Source: Drosophila miranda
Taxonomy: Eukaryota > Arthropoda > Insecta > Diptera > Drosophilidae
NCBI RefSeq assembly: GCF_003369915.1
Contig: NC_046676.1
Location: 17,342,001 to 17,406,000, forward strand
Direction: 5' to 3'
DNA length: 64,000 nucleotides
The notes under the pieces are model-generated. The model did no database searches and was not told where the DNA came from. It saw nothing but the letters and a program-made list of their open reading frames with translations. This document shows positions 11,055 to 19,936 of the stretch, in pieces; position 1 is the first letter of the stretch; each line of letters begins with the position of its first letter. The position numbers were made by a program, and so were the translations under genes.

Positions 11055-11187
11055 TGGATTACTGATGCCCAATCGTTAGTCTGCCACCTCTAACTTCCAA
11101 ACACAAAGAGTAAAAAAACCCTAAGTCTGTGGAATTTCCGGAACTTTATCTATTTATTGACAATCGAGCAACCACGACAGACGCAAT

Positions 11188-12076
11188 ATGCCAAAGCTGA
11201 AGAACTTGCTGCCCAACATATTTGGCGGTAGCAAGGAGGCACCAAGCATGCAATCTGAGGGGCGACTTGAAACAGATGCAGCGCCTGTCGATGATAGCGA
11301 GGCAGATAACAATAATAGTGGAGCCTTGGCGCTGCCGTCCATCAGGACCCCGACAGCCTCAGCGGATCTGACGGAATCGGTATTGCGGGAGCTTTCCGAC
11401 CCAAACTACAACTCCATGGATGTTGTGCAGTCCGCCAACATTCCTGGGACCGGCGGGGACCTCAGCACAGTCAACACGAACAACACCATGAACGTCCACA
11501 GTGCACAGCAACAGGTGGTTATGAACTTCTCAAATGCAAGCAATCTACACTTTGGCTCCGTGTACAACTTTAACCAAAATCTAAGCGCCAGCAGCTCGCG
11601 GAAGAGCAGTACAAGCACAATTGACGAGGTGGCGGCCTCGCCAGACGGTAAACGTTCCAATGGTACGCGCAAGACTGTCAGCATAGTGGCCATGATGCAG
11701 TCTCAGGATGAGCCGGATCCGCGGCTGCTGGACGCGGTGGCTACCCATTTGGGCGAGGGATGGAAGCAGGTGATGCGGGACTTGGGCCATTCTGAGGGCC
11801 AGATTGACCAGGCCATAATTGATCATCAAATGCACGGCAATATCAAAGAGGTGAGACGTCCAAAACTGTACGAATTATAGTGAATGACGCTCTGGTTGTT
11901 TCTGGTTTCTCCAGGTGATTTACCAACTTCTGCTCCAATGGGTACGGAGCTCTGAGAGCGGCGTGGCTACCGTCGGACGACTCACAACGCTGCTTTGGGA
12001 GTCACAGCATCGCGATTGCGTGCAGCGCTTGAAACTGGTTTGGAAGGCATTAGAGAAGCGCAAGAAGAACAGTTAG
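11188..12076 (+). CDS. imd: IMD, death-domain adaptor of the IMD/Relish immune pathway
   Basis: Exons 11188-11850 and 11915-12076 (64-nt intron, GTGAG...CCAG, phase 0) encode 274 aa; D. melanogaster imd is about 273. Residues 27-30 are LETD followed by A31-A-P-V. This matches the known Dredd caspase cut that exposes an Ala-x-Pro IAP-binding motif for Diap2. Residues about 117-130 ([14 protein letters not shown]) correspond to the cryptic RHIM-like amyloid motif. Residues from about 175 to the end form the death domain ([18 protein letters not shown] ... [10 protein letters not shown]) that recruits Fadd and Dredd. The protein acts in the cytoplasm below PGRP-LC/LE to activate Tak1 and IKK and so Relish. 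ATTAAA at 12162 is a possible polyadenylation signal. It is convergent with the GstE cluster. Confidence 0.95.
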
Positions 12077-12489
12077 CTGAATGATCACGTCCACTCCAAA
12101 CGAAAATGATCTATACGATGCACTCTTTCAACGATCAACCCCCTTGGAAAGAGCAAGCTTTATTAAATTCTTTGTTTACTGACATGTGTAAGCTGTTTAA
12201 TCAGGCCTCTCTTTAAACGACAGAGAGAGGGGCCAGCATTCAACCATTTGTGCAATATTTGTTTAAATAATCCAAACATTCGAATAAGTACATAGAACTT
12301 TGTCCTAAATCATTTATAAACCAGTTTGCCTTTCAGATGTGATATTTTTTCGTAAAAGGGCCCACATAACCACAAACATACAATGTACTAAAAAATGAAT
12401 TTTGAATTTTGAAACACTGTTTACTAAACGTTTTATTGCATAATCAATCTCATGTTTAACCTTAAAAAATTCGCTTTCACCTGCAAAAG
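12077..12489. other. Convergent 3' intergenic region of imd and GstE9
   Basis: AT-rich DNA between two converging genes. It contains ATTAAA at 12162-12167 (plus, for imd) and TTTATT at 12432-12437 (AATAAA on the minus strand, for GstE9). Nothing else is apparent. Confidence 0.6.
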
Positions 12490-13155
12490 TCACACTATCT
12501 TTGTGATTTTCGCATTAAACATGTCAATCAACATCTGTGCGCCGTTGCCGTTGATCGACTGGTAGTTGGGTCGTCCGGCCATTCGGGCCAACCAAGCGCT
12601 GAGTCCTGGATAGCGCTTCGGCTCAATGGGCGCCAGGCCCACCAAACTGGAGACCGACGATATCACACTAAAATCGGCGATAGTTACGCTGGCTTCGCAC
12701 AGGTACAACTCGGCGCCAATGAAGGCCTCCAAAAAGTCGTAGGCTTCGTATATAGCGTCGATCTTGGATCTCGGAACTTCCGTCTCATCGCTGTAGAACA
12801 GTGGAAGTGCTATATTCCTAATGCAGTTTTGGAACAGCACAGCCGACTCGAAGTGCAAACGTTGATCAACGACGGCGCGCTTATAGAAGTCCTTGGGGTA
12901 CAGGGCATCATCCTTGGCATACTTCCGAACCAGATAAGCGCAGATGGCGTGGCTCTCCCAAATAGTTTTGCCATCGTCCTCCAGCATGGGCACTGTGTGC
13001 TGCGGATTCTTCAGCTTGAACTCCTTGGTCTTGTTCTCACCAGCAAGCAGATTAACCAGCTTGAATTCATACTGAAGCTGTAGTGCATCCAGCGTCATTT
13101 TGCAGGCCCTCACAGGCGGACTTGGCTCTAAGCCGTACAGCACTAGTTTTCCCAT
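12490..13155 (-). CDS. GstE9: Epsilon-class glutathione S-transferase, GstE9-like
   Basis: Single exon, 221 aa from MGKLVLYG (ATG 13155); an in-frame Met six codons upstream is not used in relatives, so the MGK start is preferred. The N-terminal thioredoxin-like domain has the epsilon signature S12-P-P-V-R-A with catalytic Ser12, the HTVP cis-proline loop (53-56) and the E67-S68 glutathione-binding pair. The all-helical C-terminal domain contains TIADFSV. The C-terminus NGNGAQMLIDMF...ITKIV is characteristic of GstE9. It is a cytosolic dimeric enzyme conjugating glutathione to electrophiles such as lipid aldehydes and xenobiotics. It is the first of a minus-strand run of GstE genes, and AATAAA lies about 55 nt past the stop. 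Confidence 0.9.
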   Translation of the reverse strand: MGKLVLYGLEPSPPVRACKMTLDALQLQYEFKLVNLLAGENKTKEFKLKNPQHTVPMLEDDGKTIWESHAICAYLVRKYAKDDALYPKDFYKRAVVDQRLHFESAVLFQNCIRNIALPLFYSDETEVPRSKIDAIYEAYDFLEAFIGAELYLCEASVTIADFSVISSVSSLVGLAPIEPKRYPGLSAWLARMAGRPNYQSINGNGAQMLIDMFNAKITKIV

Positions 13156-14160
13156 TATTTCAAACGTGTACAAGCTGCGAGTGTCGATTTGAAACTAAAC
13201 TAAGTACACCGCAAAGCACTCTCAATCGAGCTGTGCTTTTTTTTTTTTTTTTAATTAATCATATGTGCATGTATTATTCCACAAACCGGAGCTTTTTCGA
13301 ATATTTCGCCACAAATGCCAGCACTCGTAGTTTACGCAATCCAGATTGTTCCATGTTACCCATTAGATTCTCTTCGCTCCTTATCATATTTATATGATAT
13401 ATATATATATATACATATATTGATATTCGTTACGTATATAAAAGTACTACAGTCCGACCATAAGACAGATTTGCTAATCGCTAATCAGATTTATTTTTTG
13501 TGCGTTAATTGGAATGAGTTATGAATAGATCAAATTGCCGCGATTTGTCCAATTAAACTCTTTCCGATAACATTGATATTTGTATATTTCGTGATAAGTA
13601 GCGCCTATCTGCCTTCTGTTCTGTTACCTACGATTATGAATGCAATATACCCTTGTAAACTTTTGGCCAAACATGCGTCGCTCAAGCTGTTTGGCCGGAC
13701 CTTATCGCATTGATAAGAATTCGTATGAATCAAGTGGTTCGAAATCGATTTGTTACAAAACAACCTAGATATACAGTCTTTGGCGATGCTTAAAAGTTGC
13801 TCCCCTCTCCGAAACGAATACAATAACAAATTGTATGCCTTGGGCGCGACGAGGCATATTTTTCCAGAGACTGGGACCGACTGTGCCTCGCCAAAGTTGT
13901 ATTTGTTCTACGATTCTGGGACCTGACGGCCAGACGAAGCCGAGGGACAGAGGAGCCTCGCTCAGAGGCGAAGGACAGCAAAATTTAATTGGATGAGAAT
14001 CGTTTCTAGATCTTGTAAATATTTTCGCTTTGTTTCCATTATCTGGTACCAGCATTAATGTCAAGTTGGGGGGGTCTGATAATAAAAGTGTTTTCCCATT
14101 TGAACTATTGTTTATTGTATTTATTGTGAAATTTGAGCAGCATATAAATTTACAGCTGAA
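13156..14160. other. Intergenic region between GstE genes
   Basis: No gene visible. It holds a poly-T run (about 13239-13252), a (TA)n tract around 13394-13412, and an inverted pair of GATA sites near 13703-13716 (CTTATCGCATTGATAAG). Minus-strand AATAAA (TTTATT at about 14109 and 14118) lies just past the stop of the next GstE gene. Confidence 0.6.
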
Positions 14161-14829
14161 TCACGATGCAAAGCTGAAATTTGTTTGCTTGATAATGGCA
14201 AACAATTCCCGGACACCTTTGGCATTGGACTCCTCGTAGTAGGGGAGCTGTTCCAGACGCTTGATCCAGGCACTAGTTCTCACATATTTGGCGCGATCGA
14301 TGCCCACAAAGGCCTCCAGCGAGGTGATGGTTGACACAAGGCTGAAGTCCGCTATGGTCAGCTGATTTCCAGCAATGTAGTCCTGGTCCTTTAGGAAGGT
14401 CTCCACGAAGTCATAGATCTCGACAATGGCTTGATGCCTCTCTTTGGGAATAACTTTCTGATTAAAGAACAATAGAGGCTTCGTGATGCTTCTCAGGCCA
14501 TCGGCAAAGACCACTCCGGTCTCGAAATGTAGACGCTGATCGACCACGGCCCGCTGCAGCAGATCCTTGGGGTACAGACTGTCACTATCGGCATATTTGG
14601 ACACCAGATAGGCGATGATTGCATGCGAGTCCCAAATGAAGTGGCCGTCTTCCTCCAAAGTGGGCACCGTGTGCTGTGGATTTTTCTTCACATACTCGGG
14701 CGACAGTTGCTCGCGACCCGCAAGATTGACATTCACAAAGTCGTAGGGCAGGTTCAAGGCCGCCAACGTCAGCTTCACAGCTCGAACTGGGGGGCTGGCA
14801 TCCACTCCGTACAAAGTTAACTTAACCAT
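14161..14829 (-). CDS. Epsilon-class glutathione S-transferase, GstE5/GstE6-like
   Basis: Single exon, 222 aa, starting MVKLTLYGVDASPPVRAV. Ser12 is the catalytic residue, HTVP (53-56) the cis-Pro loop, and D67-S68 the glutathione gamma-glutamyl contact. The C-terminal domain has QLTIADFSLVSTITSLEAF. By recall the sequence matches the D. melanogaster E5/E6 pair about equally (MVK start, PYYEES/AN, LFAIIKQTNF tail). It is the only member of the E5-E8 group in the window. A TATA box (TATAAAAT on the minus strand, plus 14885-14892) lies about 56 nt upstream of the ATG. Orthology to one particular melanogaster gene cannot be decided here. Confidence 0.85.
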   Translation of the reverse strand: MVKLTLYGVDASPPVRAVKLTLAALNLPYDFVNVNLAGREQLSPEYVKKNPQHTVPTLEEDGHFIWDSHAIIAYLVSKYADSDSLYPKDLLQRAVVDQRLHFETGVVFADGLRSITKPLLFFNQKVIPKERHQAIVEIYDFVETFLKDQDYIAGNQLTIADFSLVSTITSLEAFVGIDRAKYVRTSAWIKRLEQLPYYEESNAKGVRELFAIIKQTNFSFAS

Positions 14830-15521
14830 ATTGTCGTTAGAGAGCTTGGTTGGCTAATGATCAACTGGCAGTTGGTAACCAGCCATTTTATAGGGTGCTA
14901 GTAAAGAGAAACAACTGGGATGAAGAGAAATTTGCACTCGTAAGAGTACCCCGAATCGTGAAATTAATACAATAATGAACACAATAGCTGAGGTCAAAGT
15001 GCAAGTAAATACATCCAAGCCCACATAGCAGGCACCTGACAACAAGTCATAGATACCGACGGAAAGAGCTCGCCAAAAACAGGCCTAAGAGAATGCCACA
15101 TTTAAGAGTAGACAAAGAGAGTGATGCGCCCAGTCATTGCTGATTTCCGATTACTGACTTGACCGAACACCAAGCAGACCGATAAGCGACTATCAGTTGT
15201 TTGTGCCGATTCTGAAGAAAATCTGAACAAACAATGAACTCGAGTGAGACTCTTCCTGGATACAGACATGGTATGGAATTTCAACTCATATGAAAACTGC
15301 TGTTGGGTTTTTAATTACCTTCTGTCCAGAAAGCTGCTGGTTCGAGTTCTGCGAAGTTATCGAATTCCAGAGCTCTCCCTCACACCATAACTCTTCACAA
15401 GATATAGAAATTTTCCAACAACTCCACAGAGTCAGAGTCAAATTAGTTTTGAGGTGACCTAAGCTTCAGCTACAGCTACAGCGAATATACGTATTTATTG
15501 AGAAAACTTGGCTACAGACGT
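14830..15521. other. Intergenic region between GstE genes
   Basis: Contains the TATA-box promoter of the GstE5/6-like gene near 14885. Further upstream is a GATA-bearing stretch (CCGATAAGCGACTATCAG near 15178-15195). A TTTATT signal for the next gene lies near 15493-15498. No coding region is seen. Confidence 0.55.
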
Positions 15522-16190
15522 TTAGACAATTGTAAAGTTTTTGCTCTTAAAAAAGGTGGCACACTGCACCAATCGGTTCCCGTTGCCTTCGGCGTAGTAC
15601 GGCAGTTCGGTTATGCGCTGCATCCAGGCGGACAGCTTCGGATACCTGCCAGCATCCACTGCCAGGAATATCTCAATGGTTGACAGGATAGCGATGATGT
15701 GAAAGTCGGCAATAGTCAGATGCTTCCCAGCGATGTACTCGTTGCTATTCAGGAATGTCTCCAGGGTGGTGTAAACGTCCGCCAGAGCATCGATCCTGGC
15801 CTTGGGGATTTGGGTCTCGTTCAGACGGAACAGCGGAAATGTTATAGCCCGCAGGGTTCTACCCACAACGCTAGAGTCGTAGTGCATACGCTGGTCGACG
15901 ATTGCCCGCTGCTGGAGATCCTTGGGGTAGAGAGACTCCTTGCCGTCCTTGCCGTACTTGGCCACTAGGTAGGCATTGATGGCGTGACTGTCGTACACGT
16001 AGAAGCCGTCGTCGTCCAGTGTGGGCACGGTGTGCAGGGGGTTCATCTTGAGAAATTCCGGCTTAAGCTGCTCCTTGGCCAGCAGATTGACCACCTTGTA
16101 CTCAAAGGGCAGACCCAAGGCGTTCAGGGTGAGTATCACCGAACGAACCGGTGCGCTGGCATCCATGCCATAGAGTATTAGCTTTCCCAT
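15522..16190 (-). CDS. Epsilon-class glutathione S-transferase, second GstE3-like copy
   Basis: Single exon, 222 aa from MGKLILYGMDASAPVRSV; the seven codons upstream of this Met are not family sequence. Catalytic Ser12 is kept, but the usual S-P-P motif reads S-A-P. LHTVP and Y-D-S-H replace the commoner QHTVP and W-D/E-S-H, as in GstE3. From LKPEFLKMNPLHTVP through RAIVDQR it is almost identical to the GstE3 copy at 17877-18545. The C-terminal half is clearly diverged (TTLETFLNSNEY, LVQCATFFKSKNFTIV). GstE4 lies between the two copies, so this is not a simple adjacent duplicate. It is predicted to be an active cytosolic glutathione transferase; substrate preference may differ because the divergence falls in the substrate-pocket domain. 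Confidence 0.88.
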   Translation of the reverse strand: MGKLILYGMDASAPVRSVILTLNALGLPFEYKVVNLLAKEQLKPEFLKMNPLHTVPTLDDDGFYVYDSHAINAYLVAKYGKDGKESLYPKDLQQRAIVDQRMHYDSSVVGRTLRAITFPLFRLNETQIPKARIDALADVYTTLETFLNSNEYIAGKHLTIADFHIIAILSTIEIFLAVDAGRYPKLSAWMQRITELPYYAEGNGNRLVQCATFFKSKNFTIV

Positions 16191-16416
16191 TCTGCCTCGA
16201 AGTGAACGCACCTAATGTTTGCACTTTCTACTTATTCTCGTTTGTTCACTAACTTTTTAGAGCGGGGAGAGAGCTTCGATGAGTACTGTACTGCAAAGCT
16301 CTGTGCACTGAGGAAGGGGGGCTTCTCTGGTGCTCTTTGGAGTGCTCGAACTAGGGGTTTAACTCTTTCTGCGTGCTCTCTGTGCGGGGTCGGGTTTGGT
16401 TCTCCCCATGTTCACC
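16191..16416. other. Short spacer between GstE3-like copy and GstE4
   Basis: Only 226 bp, so the GstE3-like promoter and the GstE4 3' end must share it. No AATAAA is obvious for GstE4 within it. Confidence 0.5.
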
Positions 16417-17082
16417 CTAGGGCACGATGGTGAAGTTCTTGGACTTTATAAGCTGCATGAACTGGGTAGCTCCACTGCCGTTCGCCTCCTCATAGTAGGG
16501 CAGCTCCTTCAGGCGCTCCAGCCAGGCTGCTGTCTTGGGATACTTCACCGGATCGTGCTCTAAGTAGACGCCGAGCGAGCTGATAGTCGACACAATGCTG
16601 AAGTCGGCAATGGTCAGGTGATCACCGGCCACAAAGTCGTTATCCAGAAACGTTTCCAAGAAGTTGTAAACCTCGTTAACTTCGTCTACATTGGCCTGAG
16701 GCAGTGTGGTGCCCCCAAGGAACAGCACCGGCCTGGTGAGACGACGCAAGGCGCCCTCGAAGATGACCCCCGACTCAAAGTGCATTCGTTGATCGACCAC
16801 AGCCCGCTGCAGAAGGTCCTTGGGGTACAGTTCGTCGGTCTCCGCGTACTTTCCCACCAGATAGGCCATGATTGCATGCGAGTCCCATATGTAGTCATCA
16901 TCGTCCTGCAGCATGGGCACCGTGTGCTGGGGATTCTTCTTCATGTAGTCCTCGGCGAAGTTCTCTTTAGTAAGTAGATTCACGAAGACGTACTCGAAGG
17001 GCAGCTCCAAGGCCTTCAGGGTGAGCAGGCAAGCCCGGGTGGGTGGACTGGCGTCCAAGCCGTACAGCGAAATCTTACCCAT
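16417..17082 (-). CDS. GstE4: Epsilon-class glutathione S-transferase, GstE4
   Basis: Single exon, 221 aa from MGKISLYGLDASPPTRACLL (ATG 17082), which matches the distinctive SPPTRA start of melanogaster GstE4. Upstream in-frame codons fall in the promoter, whose TATATAAG (minus; plus 17129-17136) lies about 47 nt upstream of the ATG, so the longer frame is rejected. Ser12, HTVP 53-56 and D67-S68 are intact. The C-terminal domain includes HLTIADFSIVSTISSLGVYL and ends KSKNFTIVP. Cytosolic glutathione conjugation of electrophiles is expected. Confidence 0.92.
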   Translation of the reverse strand: MGKISLYGLDASPPTRACLLTLKALELPFEYVFVNLLTKENFAEDYMKKNPQHTVPMLQDDDDYIWDSHAIMAYLVGKYAETDELYPKDLLQRAVVDQRMHFESGVIFEGALRRLTRPVLFLGGTTLPQANVDEVNEVYNFLETFLDNDFVAGDHLTIADFSIVSTISSLGVYLEHDPVKYPKTAAWLERLKELPYYEEANGSGATQFMQLIKSKNFTIVP

Positions 17083-17876
17083 GGTTGAACTTCTGATAAC
17101 TGACTGGCAGCTCCCGCACTTAAACGCCCTTATATACTGCCCCCGAGCGTGGGAACTGTGAACCAGGTAATGACTATTTAATAAGTTCCGTCCTTTCAGT
17201 TGGCATGGAAAAGTGCTTGTCATCAAATTCGATTTTTTCTTTAATTAGCTGCGATAAAAAATGCATGAACCAAAGACAGGTATGGGAACACATTTCATGA
17301 CAAACAGGTCGTCCTTTGAATGTCCCCGCATGTGCCTCCCCATAAGCGCCCCTTCTGCCTGCGTAATCAAGAAAGACAGATAATGTACTTTAAAATGTTA
17401 ATAGTCCAATGGTACATGGATCGTCCGTCTATTGCTCGAATGGAACAAACAAAATGAGGCATAGTTGTGGTTTTTTCAGAACAGCTTGGGGCTAGATTCT
17501 CTTAACTTAAGAGTGATTCAAAGTGCTTTTATGATTCACCAGTTGTTCCCAAAGAGAAACATAAGCTTTACTGTTATTTACTGCCAATACGTGTAATATT
17601 TATGAATGTTCAATGTCAATATTGCCTCGTTACCTTGGGAGCGAGCTTTAATGACTAGGCAGCTTTGAAGCGTGAAAAAGCTTTCTCTCTTTACTTTTAC
17701 AACAATCTGTTGACGTTTTTTAGTCAATTTTTTGATCCAAACGCAAAGTTGTATTTTCTGTAAGCTTCTGAAATTAATGCTCAGGACAAAGACTGAATAA
17801 ATACATACAACTCTTTATAAATTTACATTTATTTAAATACGTGTATTGCTACAAACTATAATTATTTAAAGGAATC
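17083..17876. other. Intergenic region between GstE4 and GstE3
   Basis: Holds the GstE4 TATA box (17129-17136) and otherwise AT-rich sequence. TTTATT signals near 17828-17833 (minus-strand AATAAA) lie just past the GstE3 stop. No further gene is visible. Confidence 0.6.
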
Positions 17877-18545
17877 TCAAACAATTGTAAAATTCTTGCT
17901 CTTGAGGAAATCTGTGAACTGAGTCACCTTCGATCCATTGGCCTCCTCGTAGTAGGGCAACTTTTTAATACGCTGAACCCAGCCCGCCAGATTGGGGAAT
18001 TTTCTGGCATCCACTTCGAGGAAAACCACCATGCCCGACAGGACAGCGATGACGCTGAAGTCGGCAATCGTCAGGTTATTTCCAGCCAAGTAATCGGTGC
18101 TCTTCAGGAACAAATTCAGAGACTCGTAGACGCCCGAAAGCGCGTCGATTTTGGCTTGGGCGATTTCGGTTTGGTTTTCCCTAATCAGGGGAAACGTGAT
18201 TGCCCTGGCGGTGCTGCCAAAAACACTGGAGTCGTAGTGCAAACGCTGATCCACGATTGCCCGCTGCTGGAGATCCTTGGGGTAGAGAGACTCCTTGCCG
18301 TCCTTGCCGTACTTGGCCACTAGGTAGGCATTGATGGCGTGACTGTCGTACAAGTAGAAGCCATCGTCGTCCAGTGTGGGCACGGTGTGCAGGGGGTTCA
18401 TCTTGAGGAATTCCGGCTTGAGATGATCGCCGCCAAACAGATTGATCACCTTGTACTCGAAGGGCAGACCCAAGGCGTTCAGGGTGAGGAGCACAGAGCG
18501 CACTGGCGGACTTCCATCGATGCCGTAAAGAGTAAGTTTTCCCAT
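17877..18545 (-). CDS. GstE3: Epsilon-class glutathione S-transferase, GstE3
   Basis: Single exon, 222 aa, starting MGKLTLYGIDGSPPVRSVLL, the same opening as melanogaster GstE3. Ser12, LHTVP and Y-D-S-H are present. The C-terminal domain (NLTIADFSVIAVLSGMVVFL, PYYEEANGSKVTQFTDFL) matches GstE3 better than the 15522-16190 copy does, so this is taken as the orthologue. TATATAAAG on the minus strand (plus 18609-18617) lies about 64 nt upstream. A stretch of about 166 nt in the first half is nearly identical to the other copy, whereas the rest has diverged, a pattern of gene conversion. Confidence 0.9.
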   Translation of the reverse strand: MGKLTLYGIDGSPPVRSVLLTLNALGLPFEYKVINLFGGDHLKPEFLKMNPLHTVPTLDDDGFYLYDSHAINAYLVAKYGKDGKESLYPKDLQQRAIVDQRLHYDSSVFGSTARAITFPLIRENQTEIAQAKIDALSGVYESLNLFLKSTDYLAGNNLTIADFSVIAVLSGMVVFLEVDARKFPNLAGWVQRIKKLPYYEEANGSKVTQFTDFLKSKNFTIV

Positions 18546-18973
18546 ATTGTTGTTTGGAGTTGGTAAGAGACGAGACTGTTCTGTGGTTCATTCGTCCAAC
18601 ATTGTGCGCTTTATATAGTCTCGGAAGAGACGCTGTCCGAAGAGAGCTTTGCAATGCTATGCTGACTCTGCACTTTATAAGGGAGTGGGAGTGGAGTGGC
18701 GTGTCGTCTGCTCACTCTTCGATGTCGAAATTCCCTCTTTGATGATGAAACATCGTGAGTAAAAGCTCTCTCTTTCGACGCTTAACAAATGGAAAGTCCG
18801 AGAACATCAACACAATCCGGTTTGGTCAAAATTTCATGTTTATTTGTGTAGATTGATAAATTTGGACTGATAAAAATGCCGGTTGGCTGTATTCGCACGA
18901 CCGTAAAACCATATCAATACATATATTAAAAGATATGAAATGTACATATCTATCCAACAGAACACTTTAGCTA
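18546..18973. other. Promoter of GstE3 and 3' flank of GstE2
   Basis: Contains the GstE3 TATA box at 18609-18617. A second TATA-like CTTTATAA lies near 18673-18680 on the same strand. A TTTATT signal near 18839-18844 serves GstE2. Nothing else recognised. Confidence 0.55.
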
Positions 18974-19633
18974 TTACACAATGGTCAATGATCCCTTTAG
19001 CAAGCCAATGTACTTATTCACGCCCCGTAGGTTATCCTCCGTATAATGGGGCAGCTTAGAGATGCGTTCCAGCCAAGCCGCGATCTTGGGATACTTCACT
19101 GTGTCCAGGTCGAGGACTGCGGCCAGCGAGGCAGCCGTAGCCGCACAGCACAGGTCCGCTACGGTTAGGGTATCCCCTGTGACGTAAGGACTTTCGCCCA
19201 GGAATGTCTCCAGATGTCCATAGGCTTCCCTGACATTGTTCACCTTCTCTTTGGGCACCAAGCTCACATTGTGGAGAAAGTAGGGAACACTGATATTGCG
19301 CAGGGCCATGAACAATATGCTAGCATCGAAGTACAAACGTTGATTGACCTGGGCACGCTTCACCAGATCCTTGGGATAGAGCTCGTCCGTCCTTGCGTAC
19401 TTGTCCACCAAGTAGCAGACGATGGCGTGCGAGTCCCAAATGAGAGCGCCGCCATCATCCAGTAACGGGACTGTGTGCTGGGGATTCTTCTGCAGAAACT
19501 CTGGGGAACGATGCTCCCCTGCGAAGAGATTGACTTCCTTATACTCGAAGGCCAAGCCCAAGGCTCGCAGAGTCAGCAAACAGGCCCTCACCGGCGGACT
19601 AATGTCCATTCCGTAGAGCACAATATTCGACAT
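18974..19633 (-). CDS. GstE2: Epsilon-class glutathione S-transferase, GstE2
   Basis: Single exon, 219 aa from MSNIVLYGMDISPPVRAC (ATG 19633); ten upstream in-frame codons do not fit the family. Ser12, HTVP, and D-S in IWDSHAIVCYLVDKYA are present. The GstE2 hallmark ADLCCAATAASLAAVLDLD in the C-terminal domain is clear. In mosquitoes the GSTE2 relatives detoxify DDT and in flies they act on electrophilic stress products; here only general glutathione-transferase activity can be inferred. Confidence 0.92.
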   Translation of the reverse strand: MSNIVLYGMDISPPVRACLLTLRALGLAFEYKEVNLFAGEHRSPEFLQKNPQHTVPLLDDGGALIWDSHAIVCYLVDKYARTDELYPKDLVKRAQVNQRLYFDASILFMALRNISVPYFLHNVSLVPKEKVNNVREAYGHLETFLGESPYVTGDTLTVADLCCAATAASLAAVLDLDTVKYPKIAAWLERISKLPHYTEDNLRGVNKYIGLLKGSLTIV

Positions 19634-19826
19634 GGTCCGAGCAGACGAGAAGTCAAGAGTCAAATGCTACTGAAACTAGGCCGTTGCCGACTCAAAACTT
19701 ATGGGGCTTCAGGGAAAAGCTAGAAACGCGTCCCCAAATGAATTTTAATGAACAAACAATTGCGTAAGCTCCAATTTATATTAAATAAACAGATGTTCTC
19801 GGTTGGGTTTTATTTATTTTCCACAG

Positions 19827-19936
19827 TTATGCACCCAGCTTGGTCCACTGGCTGCGGAGGAAGTCGCAGTAGTTCTTTGCTGGGGCTCTGTAGGCCAACT
19901 TGTTGAGGCGCTCCACCCAAGCAGTCACTCTTATAA
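19827..19936 (-). pseudogene. GstE1: 3' remnant of GstE1
   Basis: The minus strand encodes VTAWVERLNKLAYRAPAKNY and then CDFLRSQWTKLGA before a stop at 19827. This aligns with the C-terminus of GstE1 (VTAWLDRLNKLPYY...SKWTKLG) but with about six residues missing after NKLAY. Upstream of it the frame turns into AT-rich sequence with no GST homology, and no catalytic N-terminal domain is found before GstE10. A minus-strand AATAAA (TTTATT at about 19809 and 19813) persists. It lies where GstE1 is expected, between E2 and E10. It is therefore read as a 5'-truncated relic of the host gene; an intact GstE1 elsewhere in the genome cannot be excluded. Confidence 0.75.

Noticed and set aside
17083-17226. 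48-codon N-terminal extension of GstE4
   Set aside because: It covers the TATA box and presumptive start site; relatives begin at MGK.
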